Shown here: piece by piece, positions 51,228 through 59,917 of the stretch
Position numbering within the stretch: position 1 is the stretch's first letter
Layout: the number at the start of each line of letters is the position of its first letter
Source of the DNA: Azotobacter salinestris
GTDB lineage: Bacteria; Pseudomonadota; Gammaproteobacteria; Pseudomonadales; Pseudomonadaceae
DNA length: 64,000 nt
Assembly (NCBI RefSeq): GCF_009363155.1
Contig: NZ_CP045302.1
Span: forward strand, 1,005,001 to 1,069,000
Direction: 5' to 3'
Program-made: the position numbers and the translations under genes
The notes under the pieces: model-generated
What the model saw: the letters and a program-made list of their open reading frames with translations, nothing else
What the model was told of the DNA's origin: nothing
Database searches by the model: none

Positions 51228-52826
51228 TCAGGCCAGCTGGACGTTGTCCGGCAGGCGCTTGCGGGCTGCCAGCGGGTGCTCCGAGAACGGCTTGAAGCGC
51301 TCGAAGCCGGTGACGGTCAGCATCCCGCCGGCATGCTCGAACTCTTCCCTGAGGTGGCTCAGGAACTCCATGAAGGTGTGGTCCACCAGATGGGCCGCGG
51401 CGAAGTCGATGGTCACCGTGCTGCTGCGCTCGAGCTGGGCGAACAGCTTCTTGAAACCCAGCAGGTTGGAGAAGATCGCCGCGCCGCCGACCTCGATCCG
51501 CTCTTCGCCGGCCTGCCGGGAGCGCGTGTAGCGGGCCTTGAAGAAGTTGCCGAACGGCACCCGGTGCGCCAGGTTGAACGCCAGTTCCGTGGCGATGCCG
51601 GCGCCGACCCCGACCAGCAGGTCGGTGGACAGCGTCACCAGCACGGTCACCACGAAGATCACCAGCTGCTCGACGCCGATGCGATAGACCTTGAAGAACT
51701 CATGGGGCGAGGCCAGGCGGTAGCCCACGGCGATCAGCAGCGCCGCCAGGGCCGCGTTGGGGATCATCTCGATGACCGGGATGAACAGCAGCATGGCGAT
51801 GAACAGGAACAGGCCGTGGAAGAAGTTGCTCCAGCGGCTGCGGGCACCGAAGGTGACGTTCGCCGAGCTGCGCGCCACCTCGGAAATCATCGGCAGGCCG
51901 CCCAGCAGGCCGGACAGCGCGTTGCCCGCGCCCACCGCGACCAGGTCCCTGTTGAAGTCCGACGCGCGCTTCCAGGGATCCAGCCCGTCGACGGCCTTGA
52001 CCGTCAGCAGGGACTCCAGGCTGCCGATGAAGAGGAACATCAGCACGTATTTCCAGAACACCGCGGTGCCGATCAGGGAGAAATCCAGGTTCCAGCCGAC
52101 ATTGGCCCAGAAGCTGCCGATGGTCACCATGTCGAACACCGGCTCGGTATGCTTGAAGTCCATGATCAGGGCCATGGGCACGGCGACCAGCAGGACCAGC
52201 ATCGGCGCCGGCACCTTCTTGAGGCCCGGAATCTTCAGCAGCGGCATGCCGAAAATGATCGCCAGGCTGACGAGGCCGACCAGGGCCACGTGGGTGTCGG
52301 CGTGCATGATCGAGGCCGGAATCCGCTCGAACAGCTCGACCAGCTCGAGCCCCTTGAGGGTGGCCGGATCGATGCCGAGCAGCACGTGGATCTGCTTGGC
52401 GAAGATGATCAGGCCGATCGCCGCCAGCATGCCGTGCACCACCGAGTGCGGGAAGAAGTCGCTCAGGGCGCCGAAGCGCAGCAGGCCGAACAGCATCTGC
52501 AGCACGGCCGCCACGAAGATCGCCCCGAGCGCCAGGTGCCAGCCCTGGGCGCCGCCGCCGAACTCGACCACAGCGCCGGCGCAGATGGTGATCAGGCCGG
52601 CGGCCGGGCCCTTGATGGTGAGCCGCGAGCCGGCGAACAGGCTGACGAACAGGCCGCCGATCATGGCGGTCAGCACGCCCATGGCTGGCGGGAATTCGCT
52701 GGCCTTGGCGATGCCGAGACTCAGGGGAAGCGCCAGCAGGAATACCAGAAATCCCGATACCACATCGCTGCGCCAGTTTTGCTTGAGGCCTTCGAGGCCG
52801 TCTTCCGGAATTGCACTGAATTTCAT
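51228..52826 (-). CDS. SulP-family anion transporter with STAS domain
   Basis: The 532-residue protein has the SulP signature near the N-terminus (RSDVVSGFLVFLLALPLSLG), about 12-14 helices, and NRDLVAVGAGNALSGLLGGL. A C-terminal STAS domain follows (about 440-520, ERSSTVTIDFAAAHLVDHTF). SulP members carry sulfate, bicarbonate or other anions. Location directly after dabB makes bicarbonate uptake (as in BicA or the SulP-type carriers near dab loci) likely, but sulfate cannot be excluded. It starts 78 bases after the dabB stop on the same strand and is probably the third gene of the operon. Confidence 0.88.
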   Translation of the reverse strand: MKFSAIPEDGLEGLKQNWRSDVVSGFLVFLLALPLSLGIAKASEFPPAMGVLTAMIGGLFVSLFAGSRLTIKGPAAGLITICAGAVVEFGGGAQGWHLALGAIFVAAVLQMLFGLLRFGALSDFFPHSVVHGMLAAIGLIIFAKQIHVLLGIDPATLKGLELVELFERIPASIMHADTHVALVGLVSLAIIFGMPLLKIPGLKKVPAPMLVLLVAVPMALIMDFKHTEPVFDMVTIGSFWANVGWNLDFSLIGTAVFWKYVLMFLFIGSLESLLTVKAVDGLDPWKRASDFNRDLVAVGAGNALSGLLGGLPMISEVARSSANVTFGARSRWSNFFHGLFLFIAMLLFIPVIEMIPNAALAALLIAVGYRLASPHEFFKVYRIGVEQLVIFVVTVLVTLSTDLLVGVGAGIATELAFNLAHRVPFGNFFKARYTRSRQAGEERIEVGGAAIFSNLLGFKKLFAQLERSSTVTIDFAAAHLVDHTFMEFLSHLREEFEHAGGMLTVTGFERFKPFSEHPLAARKRLPDNVQLA

Positions 52827-52904
52827 AAGGTAATGACTCCTTCGATATTTACATGCACTTACTACTGCTCGGTATGAATATCTCCAGCCAAACTTCTCGA
52901 TGAA

Positions 52905-54773
52905 TCAGCAAGACTTGTACGCCACTTCGTAAACCGACTTGGCATGCGGCCCGAGGAATACCCGCGCATAAATGCGGATGATCGACAAACCGACCAGGAC
53001 GAAACTGAAACTGGTCAAAAAGGCCAGGCCGACCTGCTCTTCCCCGATATGCGCGAACATCAGGTCTTCGCCGATGAACGTCGGACTGATCGGAAAACCG
53101 GTGGCGCACAGACAACAGAGCAGAAATACGAACGCGATCTTCGGATGCTGGCGGCAATGGCCGTGGAAACGGTCGAGATCGATGTCGCCCTCCAGATGCT
53201 TGAGTCGCCGCAGGCACAGAAATCCGATGACTCCGGCCAGGGCGACGCCGCTCAGGTAGATATAACTTTCGCTGAAGTCGAAGTTGACGTTGAAGGATGT
53301 GGCCAGGGCGATCCAGAAGTGCGTCAGGATTGCCAAAAGCCAGGCCATCCGCGCGCGCCTGCGTTCGGTGAAGGACTTGAGCACCAATACCGCTGCCATC
53401 GATGCAAAGATCACCGGCCATACTTCCGTGACCGCGGTCGGCAACGCTTCACGGTTGTAGACGAGGAATAAACCCAGCAGATAAACCGGCACGAAAATGC
53501 CGACGACCCGCCAGAAGGTCAGAAAGTCCAGATGTCGCCCCAGGCGCTTCATGGGATTCCACAACCTGCGGTACATGAAGGCATCCAGGTCGAACTCCCG
53601 CACCGAGAGCATGTAGAGGGAATACATGAACTTCTTGGGCAGCACCCATTTCGCATGGTGCTGCCGCGGCACGAAGTTGTAGAACTGCTCGCGGATCAGG
53701 TAGGTCACCACCGACGGCGAAACCAGCAGCTGGTAGGTGCGCAGGAAGGCATTCCCGGCGAAGTGCACCAGGGCCAGGGTGTCGAGGCCGGCGGCGATCT
53801 CGATGAAGATCAGGCCGATCTGGGCGATGGAGGCATAGGCGATCTGGCTCTTGATCGCCGACTGCGAGCGGGCGATCACCGTGGCGACCACACTGGTGGC
53901 CAGTCCCAGCAGGCCGACGACGATGCAGACGAGCCATTGATCCCGCCAGAGCGGCGCGGTGCGCAGCAGCAGGAACACCCCCATGTGCACCGACAGCGAG
54001 CCGTAGAAGATCGCGCTCGACGGCGTCGGCCCTTCCATGGCCCGCGGCAGCCAGCTGGAGAACGGCAGCTGCGCCGACTTGGCGGCGGCGGCCACCAGGA
54101 TCATCAGCGCGATGAGGACGCCGGCCAGGGTGTGCGGCTGCAGGTGCTCGAGCACGAAGGCCCGGTCCTCGAGCATGTGGAAGCTGACGTTGGCGTGGAA
54201 CAGGTGGTGCATCATCCACATTGCCAGCAGCAGGCCGACATCGCCGATCCGGTAGATGGAGAACACCTTGACCGCGTTCTTCACCGGCAGGTAGCGGTCC
54301 CGGTAGAAGGCGATCAGCAGGAACGAAGTGATCCCCAGCACTTCCCAGCCGATGAACATGGTTTCCATGTTCCCGGAGAACACCACCATGTCGTAGCCGG
54401 CATAGAAGAACAGCACCGTGCTGAAGAAGCGCTTGTAGCCCGCCTCGCGGTGCATGTAGTGCCGGCTGTAGAGCAGCACCATGAAGGTCAGGAAGGCGCC
54501 GACGAACACATAGGTCGCGGTGATCCGGTCGAACAGGAAGTCGATGTAGAACTCGTAGCTGTCCGTGCGGAACAGTACGAAATCCTTCAGTTCCAGCGTG
54601 GGAAAGCCGTGAAATGCCCAATAGGCCAGGAACAGGCCGAAGCCGGCGAGGTTGGCGCCGACCGTGACCAGGGCGGTGCGCGAGATCCGTGTCTCGTCCC
54701 GTTCCGGATGGGTCAGGCTGATCAGGAAGCCGATCAGCGGTAGAAAGATGAAGATCTGCAGTACGGAGGCCAT
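52905..54773 (-). CDS. dabB: DabB, NuoL-like proton-channel subunit of the inorganic-carbon pump
   Basis: The 622-residue protein belongs to the complex I/Mrp antiporter family: DRITATYVFVGAFLTFMVLL YSR, SFLLIAFYRDRYLPVKNAVK, and AKSAQLPFSSWLPRAMEGPT PSSAIFYGSLSVHMGVFLLL with the conserved Lys and Glu of proton-channel subunits. It is coded next to dabA (9 bases after its stop), the pair that forms the DAC energy-coupled CO2-hydrating pump. It should move cations or protons to drive DabA. It begins at ATG 54773, behind GGGAG. Standalone copies would otherwise suggest a NuoL or MrpA fragment. Confidence 0.9.
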   Translation of the reverse strand: MASVLQIFIFLPLIGFLISLTHPERDETRISRTALVTVGANLAGFGLFLAYWAFHGFPTLELKDFVLFRTDSYEFYIDFLFDRITATYVFVGAFLTFMVLLYSRHYMHREAGYKRFFSTVLFFYAGYDMVVFSGNMETMFIGWEVLGITSFLLIAFYRDRYLPVKNAVKVFSIYRIGDVGLLLAMWMMHHLFHANVSFHMLEDRAFVLEHLQPHTLAGVLIALMILVAAAAKSAQLPFSSWLPRAMEGPTPSSAIFYGSLSVHMGVFLLLRTAPLWRDQWLVCIVVGLLGLATSVVATVIARSQSAIKSQIAYASIAQIGLIFIEIAAGLDTLALVHFAGNAFLRTYQLLVSPSVVTYLIREQFYNFVPRQHHAKWVLPKKFMYSLYMLSVREFDLDAFMYRRLWNPMKRLGRHLDFLTFWRVVGIFVPVYLLGLFLVYNREALPTAVTEVWPVIFASMAAVLVLKSFTERRRARMAWLLAILTHFWIALATSFNVNFDFSESYIYLSGVALAGVIGFLCLRRLKHLEGDIDLDRFHGHCRQHPKIAFVFLLCCLCATGFPISPTFIGEDLMFAHIGEEQVGLAFLTSFSFVLVGLSIIRIYARVFLGPHAKSVYEVAYKSC

Positions 54774-54782
54774 GGCAGCTCC

Positions 54783-57293
54783 CTAGTTCAGGGCGAGGAC
54801 AGGCAGGTTGTCCGCCTGGGTTTCGAAGAGTTTCTCGAGGTCCACGGCGACCTCGATCCGCTCGGTCAGCGGGCGGTACGGCTCGAAAGCGCCGTCCCGG
54901 AAGCGGAACAACTCATGGGTCTCGGGGTTGACGACCGCGAGGTTCAGCCATTCGTTGGCGAACCACTGCCAGGTGGTCGCCTGCTGCCGGAGGGTGTTCA
55001 GAACTATCTCGGGGAACTGCTCGACGACGATCATCATCCGCACCGGGTGGTGCACCTCGATCATCTGGCTCGGCAGGCCGGGGCGCAGGTCGCCGTCGTT
55101 GCCGTTGGCCACGCCGATCAGGCCCATTACGTTGTGCGGCAACTTGCTGCCCGCCCCCAGCTTCTGGTTGTCGACGTGGGAGAAGAAGTACTCCAGGTTG
55201 ATTCCGCCGCAGACCGGCGCCGCGGCGCGCAGGATGCCGAGCAGGAACCTGCCATCCGGATCGATCCGGTAGTCGTAGGAGTTGAGGAACGAGCGCCGGT
55301 CGAGGAACAACTTGCGGCTCAGGAAGCGGCGCCCGACGATGCACAGGGCGTTGGTCGCGTGGTTCAGCTCGGGACGCGGCTCGAACAGCGACACGGAACG
55401 CGCCTTGACCGCCTCGTGCACCCGCTCCGGCGGCTGCCGGCTGTCGGTCAGCTCGAAGCGCCGCGAGCGCTCCTTGGCGTTGAGCGCCAGGGCCTTGTCG
55501 AAGACGGCCACGTTGGCCTGGTGCCGGGCGCGGTTGTCGGGGTCGAGCGACGCCTCGTCATAGAAGGCGATCTCGTCGCGGGTGGTGTCGTGCAGCGCGC
55601 CGACGAACCGGGTTGTCGCCGGGATCTCGATGCCCTTGCCGGCGAGGATCCGTCGCACCTCGGGATGGTTGAGCATGAAACAGATCACCCGCGCGTTCAC
55701 CGACCCCGGCCGGCCCGAGCAGGCCCCGCAGTCGTAGGCGGCATAGTGCGGGTTGTTGGTGTTGCTCGCGCCGTGCCCGACCACGTAGACGATGGGCGCG
55801 AAATCCCGGACCAGGCCGATGCTGCTCAGCAGGTTCTCCGCGCGCTGGGCCATCTCCTCGAGGGTGAAGCCGATCTGCAGGCCGTCCTCGCGGTCGTCCG
55901 GCGAGCGGTTCAGGATGGTCAGGCTGGAGGTGCGATCCATGTGCTGGAAGGACGAGGCGCCGAGGGGGCTCGCCGAGGGCTTGAAGATGTTGTCGAGGAG
56001 CTTGATGGCCGACCAGAAGCCGAGGGTCTGCGAGATCACCCAGCCGCCGAAAAGGTCGTGCGAGTGCTTGCTGAAGTGCGGCTCGGCCTTGCGCCTGTCC
56101 CGGCTGCCGGTTTCCTTGATCAGGTAGCCGGGCTCGATCGGTCCCGGACATACCTTGGTGTGGGACTTCGCATTCTTCGGCTTGAAGTAGAACTCCACCC
56201 CGAAGAAGCCCGGCGTCCCGTAGGTTTCGCAGTGCGGATCGAGGCTTTCGAGGTGCCGGCGGAACGAGCAGATGCGGTCGTCGATGCAGAACAGGCCCTG
56301 GAAGCTCTTCTCCGGCTGCGCGGGACTTTCCGCGGGCTGGCGCTGGATGGCGCTCAGCACGGGATCGTAGAAGCTCCACTCCAGCGCCTCCTGCCAGATC
56401 GCCAGGACATCGTGCAGCTCGGTCCGGGGCACCTCGGCCAGGAGGTCCGCCGGCTCGCCGGCCAGGTTCGCCACCAGCGGGCTCCAGTGTCCGTCGAAAT
56501 GCTCGTCGAGCGCGTCGATCTCGAGGAGCAGCTCGAAGACGATCAGCTCGCGCAGGCTGATCCGGCGGCTGTCGATCAGGGTGCCGGGCTGCGCCTCGAT
56601 CACCGTGACCATGCCCGACCAGCCCGGATGGGCGAACTGCTGATCGAACAGGTAATGCGCGAACAGCGCCTCGTCGCGCACCAGGATTCTCAGCAGATCG
56701 GTGATGGAGCAGTCCTGCTCGAGCAGCAGCCGGCGCGCCCGCTCGCGGCGGAAGAAGCTGGTGAAGCTGTGGCGCTCCAGCTCGCGGATGGCGCTCAGGA
56801 AACCCTCGCCGCTGGACGGGAAGGCCCACATCGAGATGCCCTGGTCGAGATAGCTGCAGAGAATGCGGAACAGCAGCGGATGCACCAGCGAATCCAGGTC
56901 GATCCGGTGGCTCCTCTTCCAGTTCGCCCGTACGGAACCGATGCGCGGCAAGGGCGGCGACGCGAAGCTCCCCTCGACGACCTTGGTCTTCCAGAGGTCG
57001 AACCGATCGCCCTTGTGCTGGCGGACGACCCAGTCCAGCACGGCCGGCGTTATCTCGCCCTGCCGATAGAGACTGCGGTATTTATCCAGTTTCAGAGACA
57101 GGTTGTATCCGAAGATACCCGAGGCATTTCTCGCCGCATCGTGAAACTTCGAACTCTGGAAAGCATGCAAGGTATTGTGGTGAACGAAATCCTTCAGAGG
57201 AGCTTGTTTCGGAAGATAATGCTCAAGCTCGTGCAATACGGCTGTCTCGTCGAAACTACCGGACTGCGCTGGATTTTCTGATCTGGCGCTCAT
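54783..57293 (-). CDS. dabA: DabA, zinc-dependent CO2-hydrating subunit (UPF0753/DUF2309)
   Basis: The 836-residue protein matches the DabA family throughout. The four predicted zinc/active-site residues are present and in the expected spacing: C336 and D338 (FCIDDR), H507 (VVGHGASN) and C522 (DCGACSG). In the experimentally studied Halothiobacillus DabA the matching residues are C351, D353, H524 and C539. DabA with DabB forms a membrane-bound, energy-driven carbonic-anhydrase-like pump that traps CO2 as bicarbonate in the cytoplasm. I chose the ATG at 57293 (GGAG eight bases upstream) over an earlier one that would add a poorly conserved leader. An IS630 copy sits 512 bases upstream and may affect control. 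Confidence 0.92.
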   Translation of the reverse strand: MSARSENPAQSGSFDETAVLHELEHYLPKQAPLKDFVHHNTLHAFQSSKFHDAARNASGIFGYNLSLKLDKYRSLYRQGEITPAVLDWVVRQHKGDRFDLWKTKVVEGSFASPPLPRIGSVRANWKRSHRIDLDSLVHPLLFRILCSYLDQGISMWAFPSSGEGFLSAIRELERHSFTSFFRRERARRLLLEQDCSITDLLRILVRDEALFAHYLFDQQFAHPGWSGMVTVIEAQPGTLIDSRRISLRELIVFELLLEIDALDEHFDGHWSPLVANLAGEPADLLAEVPRTELHDVLAIWQEALEWSFYDPVLSAIQRQPAESPAQPEKSFQGLFCIDDRICSFRRHLESLDPHCETYGTPGFFGVEFYFKPKNAKSHTKVCPGPIEPGYLIKETGSRDRRKAEPHFSKHSHDLFGGWVISQTLGFWSAIKLLDNIFKPSASPLGASSFQHMDRTSSLTILNRSPDDREDGLQIGFTLEEMAQRAENLLSSIGLVRDFAPIVYVVGHGASNTNNPHYAAYDCGACSGRPGSVNARVICFMLNHPEVRRILAGKGIEIPATTRFVGALHDTTRDEIAFYDEASLDPDNRARHQANVAVFDKALALNAKERSRRFELTDSRQPPERVHEAVKARSVSLFEPRPELNHATNALCIVGRRFLSRKLFLDRRSFLNSYDYRIDPDGRFLLGILRAAAPVCGGINLEYFFSHVDNQKLGAGSKLPHNVMGLIGVANGNDGDLRPGLPSQMIEVHHPVRMMIVVEQFPEIVLNTLRQQATTWQWFANEWLNLAVVNPETHELFRFRDGAFEPYRPLTERIEVAVDLEKLFETQADNLPVLALN

Positions 57294-57805
57294 CGATTTA
57301 TCTCCGGAGACCATCGGCGTACTTCGAATGGCCCCAAGAAAGATTGAACAAAGCCGCGCCCTGCCGGTCATTCGAAAACAAAAGTCCCGAATGACATATC
57401 CGAACAAGACAGGCCACTTCTCTACCTGATTCAATGTGATGGCGTTGCCGGCGACGCTCTGCCGGAGAGGACTTGCGGATTGATGACACGCCTCTCTTCA
57501 GCCTGCCCAGGAAATAACGCCGCGCTCTCCGGAGAGCGCGCATGGCATTCCCGATGAAATTTCCTTCATCTCGTTCGTGAAAAAATTGTTCTCTTCCAAG
57601 ATTCTCTAACGGCCGCTTCAGAGCCTCCAAAAAAGTATTTCAAGATATTACAAGAAATTTCAGACTATTCAACAGAGGCACATTGCATGCCAATCGATAG
57701 CAAGGCAAGCACATAAAAACTTTACTTAAAGATAGATTAACCATTGATGATGTGAAAAAAGCATCACTATTCGGAAAGCTTTTCCCTTACTTTTGACAAC
57801 CACTA
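57294..57805. other. AT-rich leader upstream of dabA, with a perfect palindrome
   Basis: About 510 bases with lower GC than neighbours. No gene is supported; a 110-codon ORF at 57298-57630 lacks a good start. The dab promoter should lie here. A 20-bp perfect palindrome at 57521 may be a regulator site. Confidence 0.5.
57521..57540. repeat. Perfect 20-bp palindrome CGCGCTCTCCGGAGAGCGCG
   Basis: The sequence is its own reverse complement over 20 bases, about 230 bases before the dabA start. It could be an operator for a regulator or a stem in the leader mRNA. No T-run follows. Confidence 0.75.
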
Positions 57806-58988
57806 GTGTGGTGAATCACAAGTTCGCTTCATTATTTCTTTGCAAGGCTCGAGCAGCCCTGTCGACAGAGGCCAAGATTTCACCTGCTCCCTTACGCCAG
57901 CGGAAGGGCCTTGGATTCTGGTTGTAGGTCGCCAGGTAATACTCGATGGACTGCTCGAGATCCTTCACGCTGGTATGGGCCTGGCGCTTTATCCACTTCT
58001 GGGTGAGCATCGAGAAAAAGCGCTCCACCAGATTCAGCCATGACGCGGACGTCGGGGTGAAATGCACGTGATAACGCGGGTGCGCGACAAGCCAGGCGCG
58101 CACCTTGTCGGTCTTGTGCACGGCATAGTTATCCATGATCAGGTGTATGGCCTTGTCGCTCTCGACCGTTTCCTCGATGGCCCTGAGAAACTCCAGGAAT
58201 TCTGCGCTGCGGTGACGGCGCTTGAGACGTCCGATCACCTCGCCGGTGGCCACATCCAGGGCGGCAAACAAGGACGTCGTGCCATGGCGCTGATAATCAT
58301 GGGTACGGGTCGCCGGATACCCAGGCTCCAGCGGCAGCCCCGGCTGTGTTCGATTGAGCGCCTGGATCTGGCTTTTCTCATCGACGCACAGTACCAGCGC
58401 TTTATCCGGCGGATTCAGGTAGAGCCCTACGATATCCTGCACCTTGTCGACAAAGGCAGGATCGGTGGACAGCTTGAAGGTGTGCTCCAGGTGAGGCTTG
58501 AGCCCGAAGGCTCGCCAGATACGCTGTACGCTCGCCGGTGAAATATGGGTGGCCTTGCTCATCCGGCGCGAGCTCCAATGGCTGGCATCGTCGGGCCGGG
58601 TCTGCCGCACCCGGTCGACCACTTCCTGGACCTTTTCATCACTGATGCTGCGTGGGCGGCCTGAGCGCGGCTCGTCATTGAGGCCTTGCAGGCCCAAACG
58701 GGCGAAGCGAAGGCGCCACCTCGAAACGGTTTGCGCCGTAATGCCGAGCCGTCGAGCAATGGAAGAGCCGGACTCGCCTCGAGCGCAGGACAGAATGATC
58801 TCGGCGCGCAGCTGCATATCGGCAGGCCCCTTGTGCCTGGCTCGGCGGCGGGTGAGTTCGGCATGCTCGTGTTCGGTCAGTTCGATCCGAACGGCTGGGC
58901 GGCCTGTTTTCATCGCATGCCCTCCGAAAAAACTCTGCCAGCTCCGCGGTAGACAAGACTTATCCTGAGTAGTTGTGATTCACCACAC
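57806..58988 (-). mobile_element. IS630-family insertion sequence, 1,183 bp
   Basis: Ends are inverted repeats starting GTGTGGTGAATCACAA (16 bases identical). They are flanked by TA on both sides (57804-57805 and 58989-58990), the expected IS630/Tc1 target duplication. The single transposase gene fills the element. It has inserted between dabA and the retropepsin-like gene without breaking either. Confidence 0.92.
57816..58913 (-). CDS. IS630-family transposase
   Basis: The 365-residue protein has N-terminal helix-turn-helix domains ([33 protein letters not shown]) and a C-terminal DDE domain with Asp in [11 protein letters not shown], Asp in [10 protein letters not shown] and Glu in [10 protein letters not shown]. 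All catalytic residues are present and the frame is open, so the element is likely active. Confidence 0.93.
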   Translation of the reverse strand: MKTGRPAVRIELTEHEHAELTRRRARHKGPADMQLRAEIILSCARGESGSSIARRLGITAQTVSRWRLRFARLGLQGLNDEPRSGRPRSISDEKVQEVVDRVRQTRPDDASHWSSRRMSKATHISPASVQRIWRAFGLKPHLEHTFKLSTDPAFVDKVQDIVGLYLNPPDKALVLCVDEKSQIQALNRTQPGLPLEPGYPATRTHDYQRHGTTSLFAALDVATGEVIGRLKRRHRSAEFLEFLRAIEETVESDKAIHLIMDNYAVHKTDKVRAWLVAHPRYHVHFTPTSASWLNLVERFFSMLTQKWIKRQAHTSVKDLEQSIEYYLATYNQNPRPFRWRKGAGEILASVDRAARALQRNNEANL

Positions 58989-59183
58989 TAGAAAGAGTGG
59001 GGATTAATATCAAGGTGCCATTTGCGACAACACAAATATCCATGCGGCGCTGGCTCATGAAGAAGAGAGACGGCAGACCGGAGTACCTTTGCCGGGATAT
59101 CGAATGCAGGCCTGCCAAGCGGCAACATTTCTTTCACCTGCGACCTACTATGGTGGGCTCATTTTTCCAGGAGCCTGTCACCC

Positions 59184-59702
59184 ATGCGTTTGCCCAAGAC
59201 CCTTCCGTTGATGCTGCTGCTGAGCGCCACCGCCCTCCCCGTTGCCGCCAAAACGCCCGAGCGGGTTTTCGGCTGGATCGAGAAGGGACTGATTCAGCCG
59301 GAGAACATCCCGGTGAAGATGAAACTGGATACCGGCGCCCTGACCTCCTCCCTGGATGCCAAGGATCTGCAGCGCTTCGAGCGCGACGGCGACCAGTGGG
59401 TGCGCTTCAACGTCGAGGTGACCGACAGGGATAGCGGCAAGCCGATCGACTCCGCCTTCGAGCGCCGGGTGCTACGCAGCGTGAAAGTCCGCGGTGCCGG
59501 CGGTGCGGAACGCCGGCCGGTGGTGAGAATGCGGATCTGCATCGGCAAGCGGACCTACGACGAGGAGTTCTCCCTGAACGACCGCAGCAGGATGAACTAC
59601 CCCGTGCTGATCGGCCGGCGGACCCTGGGACACCTGGGCCTGGTGGACGTTTCCCGGACCTTCACCGTCGACCCCGAGTGCGGCCGCGGCAGCGCCGATT
59701 AA
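59184..59702 (+). CDS. Exported retropepsin-like aspartyl protease (RimB/RloA2 group)
   Basis: The 172-residue protein has a signal peptide ([20 protein letters not shown], cleavage near VAA|KTP). The DTG active-site motif is in [15 protein letters not shown], and the fold ends with [20 protein letters not shown]. Proteins of this family (PF05618) are monomeric or dimeric aspartic proteases, sometimes called ATP-dependent zinc proteases, located in the periplasm. The substrate is unknown. It ends four bases into the convergent DUF1232 gene. The ATG at 59184 follows CAGGAGCC. Confidence 0.85.
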   Translation: MRLPKTLPLMLLLSATALPVAAKTPERVFGWIEKGLIQPENIPVKMKLDTGALTSSLDAKDLQRFERDGDQWVRFNVEVTDRDSGKPIDSAFERRVLRSVKVRGAGGAERRPVVRMRICIGKRTYDEEFSLNDRSRMNYPVLIGRRTLGHLGLVDVSRTFTVDPECGRGSAD

Positions 59703-59917
59703 GGTATCAGCCAGCGCCCGGCGAGGCCGACTGCCAGCGCCCAGAGCAGCAGGATCAGTCCGGCCGCCGGCCAGTTGACCGGCCGCAGCGCCTGCCGCCG
59801 CTCCCACTCCTCGGCCTGCAGCCGGCCAGCTGCGAGCACTGCCGGTGGCAGCAGGCGCAACGCCAGGAGGATGCCCAGCGGCAGCAGGAGCGCATCGTCC
59901 AGATAGCCGAGCACAGG

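Noticed and set aside
57298-57630. A 110-codon ORF upstream of dabA
   Set aside because: It is Arg-rich with no ribosome site and lies in the dab leader, so it is likely random.
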